A stretch of DNA of 64,000 bases from Dyella solisilvae (GCF_003351225.1 NZ_QQSY01000007.1:85054-149053), one strand, 5' to 3'. Positions 44,746 to 53,459 are shown, counted from the stretch's first letter. Program-made: numbers and translations. The notes: generated from the sequence alone by a model not told the origin.

Positions 44746-45147
44746 TGCCCAACAACCGTGTCGGCTGACCCAGCAGAACAGCCGGAACGACAGCAACCGC
44801 GGGAGCCCCTGTCCTTACCGGACCTTTTCGACGGACCTCAATATGCGTTCTGCGCCGCCGTGTTCCCAAACGGTGCTGTTTTGAAGGCCGTGCTTCGAAT
44901 GGTGAAACTGGCGCTCGAAGTCCATCGAGCTCCCGTTGTTGGAAAATAAGGCCTCGACCCGCAGTAAGCTCAACGTCCGAACCACAGCCGACGCTAGCGA
45001 TCTCGGAAAGTGGGTCGCACGACCAGATTCTCCGGGCTTTGCCGGAACAGTGGTCAGCAATGACCTGATGTCGCATTCAAGCCGTGACCAATGGCGCCGA
45101 CACTCTTGGCAATGCCGGCGCTCGAGATCCGGTTGGTGGAGATTGCC
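44746..45147. other. Intergenic region before the pilus locus, no gene seen
   Basis: This 400-bp stretch has only short open frames without ribosome sites. It includes a less GC-rich part around 44840-44950. It presumably carries the promoter of the chaperone-usher locus, but no confident -35/-10 pair was found. Confidence 0.5.
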
Positions 45148-45447
45148 GTGACCCGTGCCCTGAAGATGCTTGCAATGCTGCTGGCCCTGATGGTTTCAGC
45201 CTCGGCAAGCGCATCCCCTCCCGGGACGCTGCACAGCACCTTCCTCGTGTCGCTGACCATCGTGCCGAGCTGCAATGTCAGCAGCTCGGTGTCGGAGGGC
45301 AGCCCTCGCGTGGATGTGCACTGTAATGACCAAGGCGGCTATGCGATCCGCGGCAAGACATCACTCCCTGGTTCCCAAGGCAGGGAGTCCAGGACGGTCA
45401 AGTCCAGCGACCCGGCTGAACCCGCCCTGGTCACGATCGAGTTCTAA
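45148..45447 (+). CDS. Very short SCPU-like exported protein, first gene of the pilus locus
   Basis: This 99-residue protein has a signal peptide (1-24, MTRALKMLAMLLALMVSASA). The mature part begins like a spore-coat-U (SCPU) domain: HSTFLVSLTIVPSCNVSSS and VDVHCNDQGGYAIRG, with two Cys that could form the usual disulfide. It ends VTIEF, like a last beta-strand. At about 75 mature residues it is half the normal SCPU length, so it is either a minimal subunit or a shortened copy. The start is GTG at 45148, with GGTGGAG 6 nt upstream; an ATG at 45091 would put a non-signal stretch in front. Confidence 0.65.
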   Translation: MTRALKMLAMLLALMVSASASASPPGTLHSTFLVSLTIVPSCNVSSSVSEGSPRVDVHCNDQGGYAIRGKTSLPGSQGRESRTVKSSDPAEPALVTIEF

Positions 45448-45599
45448 AGTCTGACGGCGGGCGCACTTCCAAGTCTTACCTCATGCTGGATCGCACCTTC
45501 GACGACGAAGTAGCCATGCAAGGTTCACGGGCACTGCACGGGCGTGGTTGCTCTAATAGAGGATCATTGGAGCGAGGTTACCGCTGCCTGCGCGGCGGC

Positions 45600-45659
45600 G
45601 AACCGCCCAGCGTAGGGGATGCAAACAACGATCCACCCAACGTAGGGAATGCAACCATG
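45600..45659 (+). repeat. Two tandem 30-bp repeats covering the pilin ribosome site
   Basis: 45600-45629 and 45630-45659 are adjacent copies matching at 23 of 30 positions. Each contains CGTAGGGNATGCAA. The second copy supplies the pilin Shine-Dalgarno (AGGGA) and ends with the ATG; the first has the same AGGGG but no start codon at the matching place. Confidence 0.7.
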
Positions 45660-46169
45660 AAAGCCTGCACAACAGCCTTGTTGTGTCTGGGAATGGCGGC
45701 AAGCGTGACACTGGCGGGCAACGCCATCGCCCAGTCATCGGGAAGCTACACCAGCTCTTTTCAGGTTCGGATAGGCATCGAGGGAACCTGCAACGCCCTG
45801 ACGACCTCCAACATCGATTTCGGTGACCACATTCCCACTGCCGGCACGCTCGACGCCAACGGCACGATCAACGTCCAGTGCACCATGGACACGCCGTTTA
45901 CGGTGGGTCTCGATGGCGGATTGACCACGGCAAACGTCACCGCCCGCGCGATGACCAATGGCACGGTCCAGATTCCGTACGCATTGGCCCACGACGCCGC
46001 GATGACCCAGCCATGGGGCAATACGTCGCCCACCTGGCACGAAGGCACCGGGCTCGGACTGGGCAGCGCGTACAACATCGCCATCCCCGTATACGCGCGC
46101 GCAACGATCGCGGGGAATGAACCTCCCGGCACCTATACGGATACCGTCACCGCCACCCTCACATACTGA
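45657..46169 (+). CDS. SCPU-domain pilin (Csu-type major subunit)
   Basis: This 170-residue exported subunit has a signal peptide (1-26, ending GNAIAQ) and one spore-coat-U domain. The pattern FQVRIGIEGTCNALTTSNIDFGDH then INVQCTMDTPFTVGLDGG is diagnostic, and the end PGTYTDTVTATLTY is the donor/acceptor strand region. It would be assembled by the chaperone and usher encoded downstream into a thin adhesive pilus, as for CsuA/B in Acinetobacter. It lies 14 bp before the chaperone gene. Its ribosome site is in a tandem repeat. Confidence 0.9.
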   Translation: MKACTTALLCLGMAASVTLAGNAIAQSSGSYTSSFQVRIGIEGTCNALTTSNIDFGDHIPTAGTLDANGTINVQCTMDTPFTVGLDGGLTTANVTARAMTNGTVQIPYALAHDAAMTQPWGNTSPTWHEGTGLGLGSAYNIAIPVYARATIAGNEPPGTYTDTVTATLTY

Positions 46170-46183
46170 GCGAGGCCAAGCAT

Positions 46184-46984
46184 ATGCGCATGATGAGTCG
46201 GTTTCCGAGGGAAGCCCTCAGGGCGTCGCTTATGACGGCGGGCTTGGGAATTTGCCTGGCGACGGCCAGCCCCATGGCGCACGCTGCTTCGCTACAGGTG
46301 ACGCCGGTCATTGTGCAATTCCAGCCGAGCGAACAGGCGCGGTCGATCACTCTGCTCAACACTGGCAAGGAGCCGCTTCAAGCGCAGGTGCGCGTTCAGC
46401 GCTGGACGCAGGAGCAAGGCCAGGACAGGTTGACTCCGGCGGACGACGTGGTGGCCAGCCCCGCAATCGTGCGGGTGGCGCCGGGGGACCGTCAGATCGT
46501 GAGAGTCGTCCGCCGGCAGCCTGCCGCACCCGCCCAGGAACAGAGCTTTCGCCTGCTTGTTGATGAGCTGCCGAGCCAGGCGAAACCCGAGCATTCCGGC
46601 CTGACCCTCCTGCTTCGCTATTCCATCCCCGTCTTCATCGTGCCCGCCGGCGTCGTCGCGCGAGCCCCTGCGGGCGCCGCTCCAACAGAAACGAACCTGG
46701 ACGCCGTGCACGCGCGACTGGTCGCCGGTGCGCCGGGCACGTCGAACCTGCTCATGCGAAATGATGGTCCCACCCATATCCGCGTCAGCCACCTGGGTCT
46801 CACATCGGCGAATGGACAGGGGAGGGTGCTGAATGACGGTCTGGTTGGCTATGTCTTGCCGGGAAATCAGATGACCTGGTCCGTGAACGTGCCAAGCCCA
46901 CTGCCCGCTGGCCAAATCCTGAAGGCGCGATTCAATGACGACAGGGAAGCACGCCCCGTCCCATTGGACGTCGCTAGCCGTTAG
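46184..46984 (+). CDS. Periplasmic pilus chaperone (PapD/CsuC type)
   Basis: This 266-residue protein has a signal peptide (about 1-34, ending PMAHAAS) and two Ig-like domains. Domain one has VTPVIVQFQPSEQARSITLL and IVRVAPGDRQIVRVVRR, the conserved G1-strand region that donates to subunits. Then comes LRYSIPVFIVP before the second domain. It ferries unfolded pilins to the usher. ATGs at 46184, 46190 and 46193 are all possible. Its 3' end overlaps the usher start by 50 bp, an unusually long overlap. Confidence 0.92.
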   Translation: MRMMSRFPREALRASLMTAGLGICLATASPMAHAASLQVTPVIVQFQPSEQARSITLLNTGKEPLQAQVRVQRWTQEQGQDRLTPADDVVASPAIVRVAPGDRQIVRVVRRQPAAPAQEQSFRLLVDELPSQAKPEHSGLTLLLRYSIPVFIVPAGVVARAPAGAAPTETNLDAVHARLVAGAPGTSNLLMRNDGPTHIRVSHLGLTSANGQGRVLNDGLVGYVLPGNQMTWSVNVPSPLPAGQILKARFNDDREARPVPLDVASR

Positions 46985-49358
46985 TGCAATCACGGCATAC
47001 AGCGTGGTGTGCCAGGCGGCTTCGGGGCCGTTCGGCCTGACGGCCCCGCAGGTGCAAACGCATGCGATCGATCCGACAGGCGCCGCCAGCCCGAATGACC
47101 CTGGCATGGAAGAGTTGTTTCTCGACGTGACACTTAATCGTGTCGACACGCATACGTTGGGGCACTTCTTCCTGGCCCATGGAGAGCTCTACGCGGAAGC
47201 CTCCACCTTGCACGACCTGGGGTTGTCCTGGCCAACAGAGACGCAGACGACCGGACTTGTCCCGTTGACGGATTTACCCGGGCTCCAGGCGCATTACGAT
47301 GAAGCAAACCAGCGCCTGAGCTTGCTCGCGCCCACGCAGTTGCTGGCCGGACCTCCGGCCAGACTTGGCTACACTCCGCCACCACCACCACGGATCGACC
47401 CGGCATCCCGCGTCCCCGGCTTGCTGCTCAATTACGACATCTACGGGCAGGACGGCGCCGGGAGTCGCTCAATCAGCGGCTGGAACGAGTTGCGTCTGTT
47501 CGGGCTCGGGCCGGGTATCTGGCGTACCAGCAGCGTGGTGAGTGCGACCTATGGCGGCAGCACGAGTGACGAACACCATTTCGTTCGCCTGGATACCTCG
47601 TGGGAGCTCGATTTCCCGACCTCCATGGTGAGCATCGTGGTGGGTGACACCACCAACGCGGCGCTGGACTGGACGCGCACCACGCGCTTCGGGGGTATCC
47701 GTGTGTCGCGCAACTTCGAACTGCAGCCATACCGGGTGACCGTGCCCTTGGCCTCGTTCGCCGGCGAGGCGACGTTGCCCTCGACCGTGGACATGTTCAT
47801 CAACGGCATCCGACAGTCGCAGCAAACGGTCTCGCCGGGACGGTTCCAGATCGACAGCGCGCCTGTACTGAACGGCGCGGGCCAGGCACAGGTGGTGATC
47901 ACCGACATTACCGGGCAAAGCCGGGTGGTCAATTTTTCGCTGTACAACAGTTCGCAGCTGCTGCAAGCGGGGCTCAGCGATTGGTCCTTCGAAGCGGGCA
48001 AGGTGCGCCTGGACTATGGCCTTCGGTCCTTTTCGTATGCCTCCGACGCCATGGGCACGGGCACCTACCGCTATGGCGTCAGTGATTTCCTGACGATCGA
48101 ATCCCATGCGGAAGTCACGCGCGACCTCACCATGGGGGGCGGCGGTATCCAGCTTCGCATGGGGCCGGCAGGCGGCGTGCTCAATGCGTCGTACGCGATG
48201 AGTCGTCATGGGGAAAATGACGGTCGCCAGGAAGCGGTCGGTTATGAGTGGCAGGGAAGGCTGTTCAACTTCCGCCTGTCGACGTTGCGCAGCGATGAGG
48301 CATTCAGCGATGTCGCCAGCCTCGAAGGCTCGGTGCTGCCGCGCCGGGTCGACCAGGCGTTTGCCGGATTCAACCTGGGGCGCGGCCAACTCGGAGCCAG
48401 CTATCTACGCCAGGACTTCCCCGGAAACATACACGAGCGCTACGCAAGCGTGAGCTGGTCGCAGTCCACCAGCCGCATCGGCAACTTCAGTTTCAGCCTC
48501 ACCCATGACCTCGACGGTGGAACGGGCTCCACCGTCTTTCTGTACTGGTCACTTCCTCTGGGATACAGGCGACAGTTGTGGAGTGGCGTGCAGCATCAAG
48601 GCTCAGGCAACACGGTCACGGTCGGCGCGACGCAGTCGATTCCGGGGGATCAGGACGGCTGGGGTTGGCGCGTGCAGGCGGGCGCGGGAGACCAGCCGAC
48701 TGACCAGGCCGAAGTGAGCCAACTGACCCGTTTTGGCGAGTGGCGGGCGGGTGTGCTGCAGTGGCATAACAACGGGCAGTCCGGCTCCACCGGCTATCTC
48801 GACGTCAGCGGTGGTCTGCTACTGATGTCCGGCAGCCTGTTCCCCATGCGCCGGGTGGACGACTCCTTTGCCCTCGTGTCGACCGATGGCATCGGAGGAG
48901 TGCCCGTGATGCTTGAGAACCGGCTTGTGGGCGACACGAATGAAAAGGGGCAGTTGCTGGTCACGCCACTGAATGCATGGCAGAACAACGACATCACGAT
49001 TGATCCCCTGGTGCTTCCTGCCGAGGTCAGTGTCGATCGCGTCCATCTTGCCGTGGTTCCTCCGACGGCCAGCGGCGTGTTGGCGCGCTTCCCCATGCGT
49101 GCAACCACACCGGTCGTGCTTGCATTGCGAGGCCCGGACGGCCAATGGATTCCGCCGGGCTCCAGCGCGCTCCTCGAGTCGAAAGGCGCAACGCCACTGG
49201 AGGTGGTCGTGGGCTATGACGGCAAGGTCTTCCTGCAGGATCCACCTGCCGGCGCACGCCTGGTCGTTCCGCTGGCATCGGGGCAGTGTTCGATCACACT
49301 TCCCGATCCGCTACCTGGTCAGGGATGGACCGACCTCGGAGAGTTGCCGTGCCGCTGA
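46935..49358 (+). CDS. Outer-membrane pilus usher (FimD/CsuD type)
   Basis: This 807-residue protein has a signal peptide (about 1-29), an N-terminal subunit-binding domain (ELFLDVTLNRVDTHTLGHFF), a beta-barrel of about 24 strands with a plug, and C-terminal domains ending GWTDLGELPCR. The strand pattern VPGLLLNYDIYG, FELQPYRVTVPLASFAGEA and DMFINGIRQSQQTVSPG is typical of ushers. It forms the pore through which pilins are polymerised and secreted. Length is at the short end for the family (about 800-850). It overlaps the chaperone by 50 bp and the tip gene by 10 bp. Confidence 0.93.
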   Translation: MTTGKHAPSHWTSLAVSAITAYSVVCQAASGPFGLTAPQVQTHAIDPTGAASPNDPGMEELFLDVTLNRVDTHTLGHFFLAHGELYAEASTLHDLGLSWPTETQTTGLVPLTDLPGLQAHYDEANQRLSLLAPTQLLAGPPARLGYTPPPPPRIDPASRVPGLLLNYDIYGQDGAGSRSISGWNELRLFGLGPGIWRTSSVVSATYGGSTSDEHHFVRLDTSWELDFPTSMVSIVVGDTTNAALDWTRTTRFGGIRVSRNFELQPYRVTVPLASFAGEATLPSTVDMFINGIRQSQQTVSPGRFQIDSAPVLNGAGQAQVVITDITGQSRVVNFSLYNSSQLLQAGLSDWSFEAGKVRLDYGLRSFSYASDAMGTGTYRYGVSDFLTIESHAEVTRDLTMGGGGIQLRMGPAGGVLNASYAMSRHGENDGRQEAVGYEWQGRLFNFRLSTLRSDEAFSDVASLEGSVLPRRVDQAFAGFNLGRGQLGASYLRQDFPGNIHERYASVSWSQSTSRIGNFSFSLTHDLDGGTGSTVFLYWSLPLGYRRQLWSGVQHQGSGNTVTVGATQSIPGDQDGWGWRVQAGAGDQPTDQAEVSQLTRFGEWRAGVLQWHNNGQSGSTGYLDVSGGLLLMSGSLFPMRRVDDSFALVSTDGIGGVPVMLENRLVGDTNEKGQLLVTPLNAWQNNDITIDPLVLPAEVSVDRVHLAVVPPTASGVLARFPMRATTPVVLALRGPDGQWIPPGSSALLESKGATPLEVVVGYDGKVFLQDPPAGARLVVPLASGQCSITLPDPLPGQGWTDLGELPCR

Positions 49359-50344
49359 AATGGTTTCGAGCGCGCTGCAGGCATGACTGGGTTTGCCTGC
49401 TGGTCCTTGCACTGCTGGCCCTGATACCCCAGCCGGGAAGGGCGCAAAGCTGCTACGTGAGCGGCTCGTTTGGCATGAATTTCGGCGCGGTGACCCGCAA
49501 TGGAGGCTCGTCTTCTTCCGATGTGGATATCGAATGTTCGCCGGATTACACAGGTGCGAACAGGACGTTCTACTACCGCGTATGCATGTACATGGGGCCT
49601 GGCGCCTCGAGCGCGGGGCAGCCGACCCGTCGCATGACCAATTACAACGGCTCCTATCTCAACTACGACCTGTTTGCTGACCCAGCTCACACCCAGCTCA
49701 TTGGTGATGTCGGTTCAACGTTCAACTACCAAGTGGAAAGTGTCGTGCCGCCCGGCGCCGTTGTGGCCTTGCACGACTTCGTCTATGGCCTCGTCTATCC
49801 CAACCAGTCGGTGCCGGCGTCCTACCAATATCAGGAGGTTGGCATCCTCGGTACGGTCCGCTATCGCTACAACACGGTCAGCGGCAGCACTTCACCCGAC
49901 TGCAGTAGCGGAGGCCTCGGAGGAGGAACCACGACCTTCAATACGTCGGGTGTGCTGGCCACTTTCGAGAATTCGTGCACGGTTACCGCCACCGATCTGG
50001 ATTTCGGGCAGGTCTCCACGCCAACACAGGCCGTCAACGGGCTATCCACGATTCTCGTGCAATGTCCTGCCAATACCACGTGGCAAGTCGGCCTGGACAA
50101 TGGCCTCAACTACAACGCAGGGCTCAGACGCATGTCAGGCCAAGGCAACTTCGTCAGCTATCAGCTGTATCGGGATGCCAGCCGAACCCAGGTATGGGGC
50201 AATACCCCGGATGCCATGAGCACTGGCGCCACCGACGCCAGCGGTAATCCCGTCGATATCACCGTTTACGGTCAGGTTTCGGCTCAACCCGATGCACCGG
50301 CGGGGCAGTACGCCGATACCGTGGTAGTTACGCTCTATTACTGA
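49349..50344 (+). CDS. Two-domain SCPU tip protein (CsuE-like adhesin)
   Basis: This 331-residue exported protein has a signal peptide (1-32, ending PGRAQS) and two SCPU-like domains (about 33-180 and 205-331). The second has CTVTATDLDFGQVSTPTQ, ILVQCPANTTWQVGLDNGLN and the C-terminal GQYADTVVVTLYY. Two-domain subunits of this kind are tip adhesins in Csu pili. The start is uncertain: GTG at 49349 has GGAGAG 7 nt upstream and gives a clean signal peptide, while ATGs at 49325 and 49286 add residues inside the usher frame. It is the last gene of the pilus locus. Confidence 0.85.
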   Translation: MPLKWFRARCRHDWVCLLVLALLALIPQPGRAQSCYVSGSFGMNFGAVTRNGGSSSSDVDIECSPDYTGANRTFYYRVCMYMGPGASSAGQPTRRMTNYNGSYLNYDLFADPAHTQLIGDVGSTFNYQVESVVPPGAVVALHDFVYGLVYPNQSVPASYQYQEVGILGTVRYRYNTVSGSTSPDCSSGGLGGGTTTFNTSGVLATFENSCTVTATDLDFGQVSTPTQAVNGLSTILVQCPANTTWQVGLDNGLNYNAGLRRMSGQGNFVSYQLYRDASRTQVWGNTPDAMSTGATDASGNPVDITVYGQVSAQPDAPAGQYADTVVVTLYY

Positions 50345-50437
50345 CGGGCGGAACTGTCGCATGAGAGTCATGCGGCGCCTGATAGGCGAAGGCGAATCGC
50401 AGCGGGACTAGCTCGCGCCGAATAATCCGAAAGGCGA

Positions 50438-50459
50438 CGCCGGCGCATCTGCGCCGGCG
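50438..50459. terminator. GC-rich hairpin between convergent genes
   Basis: CGCCGGCGCA (50438-50447) pairs with TGCGCCGGCG (50450-50459) between the pilus tip gene and the convergent secreted-protein gene. There is no T-tract, so its role as a terminator for either is uncertain. Confidence 0.45.
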
Positions 50460-50495
50460 CCGCCAGTTCGGATCTAGTGCATTACGTTAGTTGGC

Positions 50496-52172
50496 TCAGT
50501 GGTGATCATGGTCACGGTCGTCCGCGTCCTGATCCGGTGTAAACGAGACGCCACGGAGCACCTCGGCAAAGCCGGCCGTGCGAAGTGTCACGAACTTCTC
50601 CTTCGCGGCGACGGTGGCATCGGTGTTCTTCAGCGTGTCGCGGATCGCCACGAGTTGGTTCGGATCGGCGCCCTGATCACCATTGCCGCTGACGGTCGAG
50701 GTGATGGCCCAGATCGTCACACGGCCATCGTGATCGACCCGGCCCGTGATGTTGCGCAGTCCGTCGGTAGCCGGCGACCACGGCAGGCCCGTGGAGGCGT
50801 TGATGCTGGTGGGATAACCGCTCACCGTATAGGCCTGGCCCAGATTTAGGCCGGTCTGCAGTGTGTAGGCCAGCGACCAGGTCTTGCTGGTGCTGTTGTA
50901 CACCCACTTCTGCAGGCCCGCGGTGGTCTGGCCGGCGGCGTGCGTGTACAGGTCGGCGCCTCCCGCATAGCCGTCGCCCTCGTCCGCCAGATAGAGCGTG
51001 TTGGCGTCGGCAAACCACAGCGAGAACGGGTAAGCCAGTGGCTTGGCTGTCTTCGCGGGCGTGGTCGGGAATCCAGCGAGGATGCACATGTTGGTCGGCA
51101 GGCCGTCGGTCAGCAAGGTGCTCGCGTTGTAAGCCAGCGGTGCACTCGGCAGCGGAGCGCCGGCGACGGGCACGCCCACACCGTTCGGACAGGCCGTGCC
51201 GGTGGTGTCGACGAAATACACCGTGTTCACGCCATTGCTGCCACTGCCCTTGGTGAAATACACCACGTTGTCGTGCACCGTCATGCCGCGGAAGTTGTCG
51301 TCCTTGCCGAGCTTGTCGGCCTTCAGGCCGAGCGCGGTGAGGTTGAAGCTGGACAGCGGAGTAGAGGCGGTCGGGTGCTGCGCGATCTCCGGCAAATGTG
51401 CCGGGGTGATGAATTGCGCGCCAGCGCCGAGCAGGATGCCGGCGGGCTGCGGGTTGGCGCCATTGCCCGCGTTGCCGGCCGTGTAGAAATAGTCGGCGCC
51501 ATGGCGGTTGATCAGAATGGCGGCACGCCCATTGTTGCCGCTGTAGGCATTGGTTTCGGTGAAGCTGAAATGGCCTTTGCGATCAACGGTAGCCACGGCG
51601 CGGTAGAAGTTTTGGCCGACCGGGTTCGTCGGATCAACCGCAGCAGGCGTGTTGGAGTTGGACACGTCGATCGCATTCACCGGCGCGACGTAGCCCATGA
51701 ACGTGAGGTACTTGTGATCCTGCGACAGATGCAGCGCAAGCTCTGACTTCGAGCTGAAGCTGGTCACCAGTTCGCCTTCCGGCGCCGTCGGCAGAAGGCT
51801 GTTGGGAACCTGCAGCGAGTCGATCAGATGACCGTCCGGCGTGATCTGGTCGAGATAGATGCGCGCCGTAATGCCGAAGCTTGCATCGTACAGATCGTTG
51901 TTCCACACATAAGGATAAGTGCCGTCGAACGGAGCGCCGGCGGCGCCGCCGCAACCGCCCGTCGTGCTCGCGCAATTCACTGGCAGGATGGTTCCGACCT
52001 GAACGTTACTGGCTTTGTTGTCGTACACGCTGCGGCTCACGACGAGATTGTCCGGAAAGAACTGGAAGTCACGTCGATTCCATGAATCATCGGCATGGGC
52101 GGCAATGCCGGTGCCGAACAAAACGAGCGCAAGGGTCGCGCCGATACGCTGCCGAGCAAAGCGGTTTGTCAT
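50496..52172 (-). CDS. Large secreted protein of unknown function, beta-propeller-like, His/Asp-rich C terminus
   Basis: This 558-residue protein has a signal peptide (1-27, ending AAHADD) and mostly beta-rich, Gly/Asn/Thr-rich sequence with repeated blade-like strands (HKYLTFMGYV, NTLYLADEGDGYAGGADLY, GRVTIWAITST). A propeller or quinoprotein-like fold is suggested. There are a few paired Cys (CASTTGGCGG). The last ten residues are almost all Asp, Arg and His (DADDRDHDHH), a likely metal-binding tail. I do not recognise the family. GGAGA precedes the ATG at 52172. It is monocistronic and convergent with the pilus locus; whether it belongs to it is unknown. Confidence 0.8.
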   Translation of the reverse strand: MTNRFARQRIGATLALVLFGTGIAAHADDSWNRRDFQFFPDNLVVSRSVYDNKASNVQVGTILPVNCASTTGGCGGAAGAPFDGTYPYVWNNDLYDASFGITARIYLDQITPDGHLIDSLQVPNSLLPTAPEGELVTSFSSKSELALHLSQDHKYLTFMGYVAPVNAIDVSNSNTPAAVDPTNPVGQNFYRAVATVDRKGHFSFTETNAYSGNNGRAAILINRHGADYFYTAGNAGNGANPQPAGILLGAGAQFITPAHLPEIAQHPTASTPLSSFNLTALGLKADKLGKDDNFRGMTVHDNVVYFTKGSGSNGVNTVYFVDTTGTACPNGVGVPVAGAPLPSAPLAYNASTLLTDGLPTNMCILAGFPTTPAKTAKPLAYPFSLWFADANTLYLADEGDGYAGGADLYTHAAGQTTAGLQKWVYNSTSKTWSLAYTLQTGLNLGQAYTVSGYPTSINASTGLPWSPATDGLRNITGRVDHDGRVTIWAITSTVSGNGDQGADPNQLVAIRDTLKNTDATVAAKEKFVTLRTAGFAEVLRGVSFTPDQDADDRDHDHH

Positions 52173-52723
52173 GGTGGTCTCCAGGGGTTCAGGCCTGCCC
52201 AGGCGTGGGCGAGCAGGGCCACGCTAGTTCCCGCACATGAAGGATTCTTGACAGGATGTCATGGGTTGGAAAGATGATTAAGCCATCTATACGTCCATTT
52301 CACGGAACGAATTGCGATTCTCGAAAGAGCCTGCGTCGCATGGGGCTTCGCTAGCTGTTACAACCTTGAAACCAGGTTGGAACGATCGAGTCGCCATATG
52401 GCTTGATGCCATCTGCGTGCATGACCCAGCCGAAAGAATTCACCATGGTTACGGCGAAACTTCCTGCGTCACAGGAGTGATTGGATCAAGGGGCGGGGCA
52501 GGTTGCCCTATGGTCTGGGTGTTGACTGAGCGCCCGCATTCGACGGGGACTTCATTCGGTCGCGGCAACACATGGCTGGAATCGCCTCGCCGGCGTTTCA
52601 GCATGCAAGGTTTGCCGGGGAGGCTTGCTGAACTTCCGCGCCACGGCATCGAGCGCGCGGAGGGAGGCGTCTCGAGGAGTCGCGCTGCTGATGCATCAGC
52701 GCACGATCCTTAGCGAACGCAGG
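52173..52723. other. 551-bp region without a supported gene
   Basis: An open frame at 52312-52713 on the plus strand encodes a protein with no recognisable motif, no ribosome site and an atypical composition, so I do not call it. A small inverted repeat (AACCTTGAAACCAGGTT, near 52361-52377) is present. The minus-strand promoter of the secreted-protein gene should lie in the left half. Confidence 0.5.
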
Positions 52724-53368
52724 TCAGCCGAGGCGTGCCCGGAGGTGGCGGGAGCCGAGCAGGATCATCATCACCATCTGGCTCATCTGGCCGATCAATT
52801 CGGCGTCATGCTCGCGCGGTCGATCCAGCGCATGGGCGCCCATGGCGAAGATCAGGCGCGTGATGGCTTTGGCGGCCAGCGCCGGGTCGTGCAGGGGCTG
52901 ATCAGCGGCCTCGGTCAGGCGCACCAGCTCGACCCGCAGCTCCTCCTCGAAGAAGTCGAGCTGGCCATCGACTGCGCGCTTGAAGGCGTCGGACCCCGCC
53001 GTTCCTTCTCGGAGCAACACCTGCAGCAGCCCGTCCTCGGCGCGCAATTGCGACATGAAGGCTTCCACGGAGCCGCGCACGACCGCGTTGCCGCTCACCG
53101 TGTTGACGCGCGCCTGGTCGACCACCTTGCGCAAGGCCTCGCCGGACAGCTCGATAAGGGCGACTGCGAGGTCGTCGATATCCCGGAAATGCCGGTAGAA
53201 GCTGTTGGGGGCGATATCGGCTTCGCGCGCCACCTCACGCAGGCCAAGGCTGGACACGCTCCGGTGCGGCCCCAGCAGGCGCAAAGCCGCCATCAGCAGG
53301 TCGTCCCGGCTGATCTGGTGCTTGCGCCCGGTCTCGGGGGCGTCGCTTGGGGCGGTGGCTTGGGTCAT
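52724..53368 (-). CDS. TetR-family repressor, FabR/DesT-like
   Basis: This 214-residue regulator has an N-terminal helix-turn-helix (LGLREVAREADIAPNSFYRH, about 44-63) and FRDIDDLAVALIELSGEALR. Those are nearly diagnostic for FabR and DesT, which sense the ratio of unsaturated to saturated acyl-CoA and control desaturation. The C-terminal ligand domain follows. The ATG at 53368 is chosen because the upstream frame encodes sequence from the intergenic palindrome and the divergent gene. It diverges from the reductase-desaturase pair, the arrangement of desT and desCB in Pseudomonas, so it very likely controls them and itself. Confidence 0.88.
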   Translation of the reverse strand: MTQATAPSDAPETGRKHQISRDDLLMAALRLLGPHRSVSSLGLREVAREADIAPNSFYRHFRDIDDLAVALIELSGEALRKVVDQARVNTVSGNAVVRGSVEAFMSQLRAEDGLLQVLLREGTAGSDAFKRAVDGQLDFFEEELRVELVRLTEAADQPLHDPALAAKAITRLIFAMGAHALDRPREHDAELIGQMSQMVMMILLGSRHLRARLG

Positions 53369-53404
53369 CAGTACGGGACGGGTGGACTCTGAACAGCATA
53401 GCAG

Positions 53405-53436
53405 ACAACTGTATATACGTGCGTATATACAGTTGT
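53405..53436. promoter_or_regulatory. Perfect palindromic operator for the desaturase regulator
   Basis: Two 14-bp arms (ACAACTGTATATAC at 53405-53418 and its exact complement at 53423-53436) flank a 4-bp spacer. It lies in the 91-bp gap between the divergent regulator and reductase starts, immediately upstream of the reductase -10 box, so a bound repressor would block RNA polymerase. TetR proteins bind such sites as dimers or dimer pairs. Confidence 0.8.
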
Positions 53437-53453
53437 ATATATGGTCGTATAAT
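53426..53453 (+). promoter_or_regulatory. Predicted promoter of the reductase-desaturase operon
   Basis: TATAAT at 53448-53453 is a perfect sigma-70 -10 box. A -35-like TATACA (53426-53431, four of six matches) lies 16 bp upstream inside the palindrome. The expected start point is 53459-53461, which coincides with the A of the reductase ATG at 53460. The mRNA would therefore be leaderless. Confidence 0.65.
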
Positions 53454-53459
53454 GGGTGG

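Noticed and set aside
44758..44949. A 63-codon ORF after the amidohydrolase terminator
   Set aside because: No Shine-Dalgarno and no recognisable protein; it could be a remnant, but there is nothing to support it.
52312..52713. A 133-codon ORF in the gap before the TetR gene
   Set aside because: No ribosome site, no signal or motif, and composition unlike neighbouring genes.
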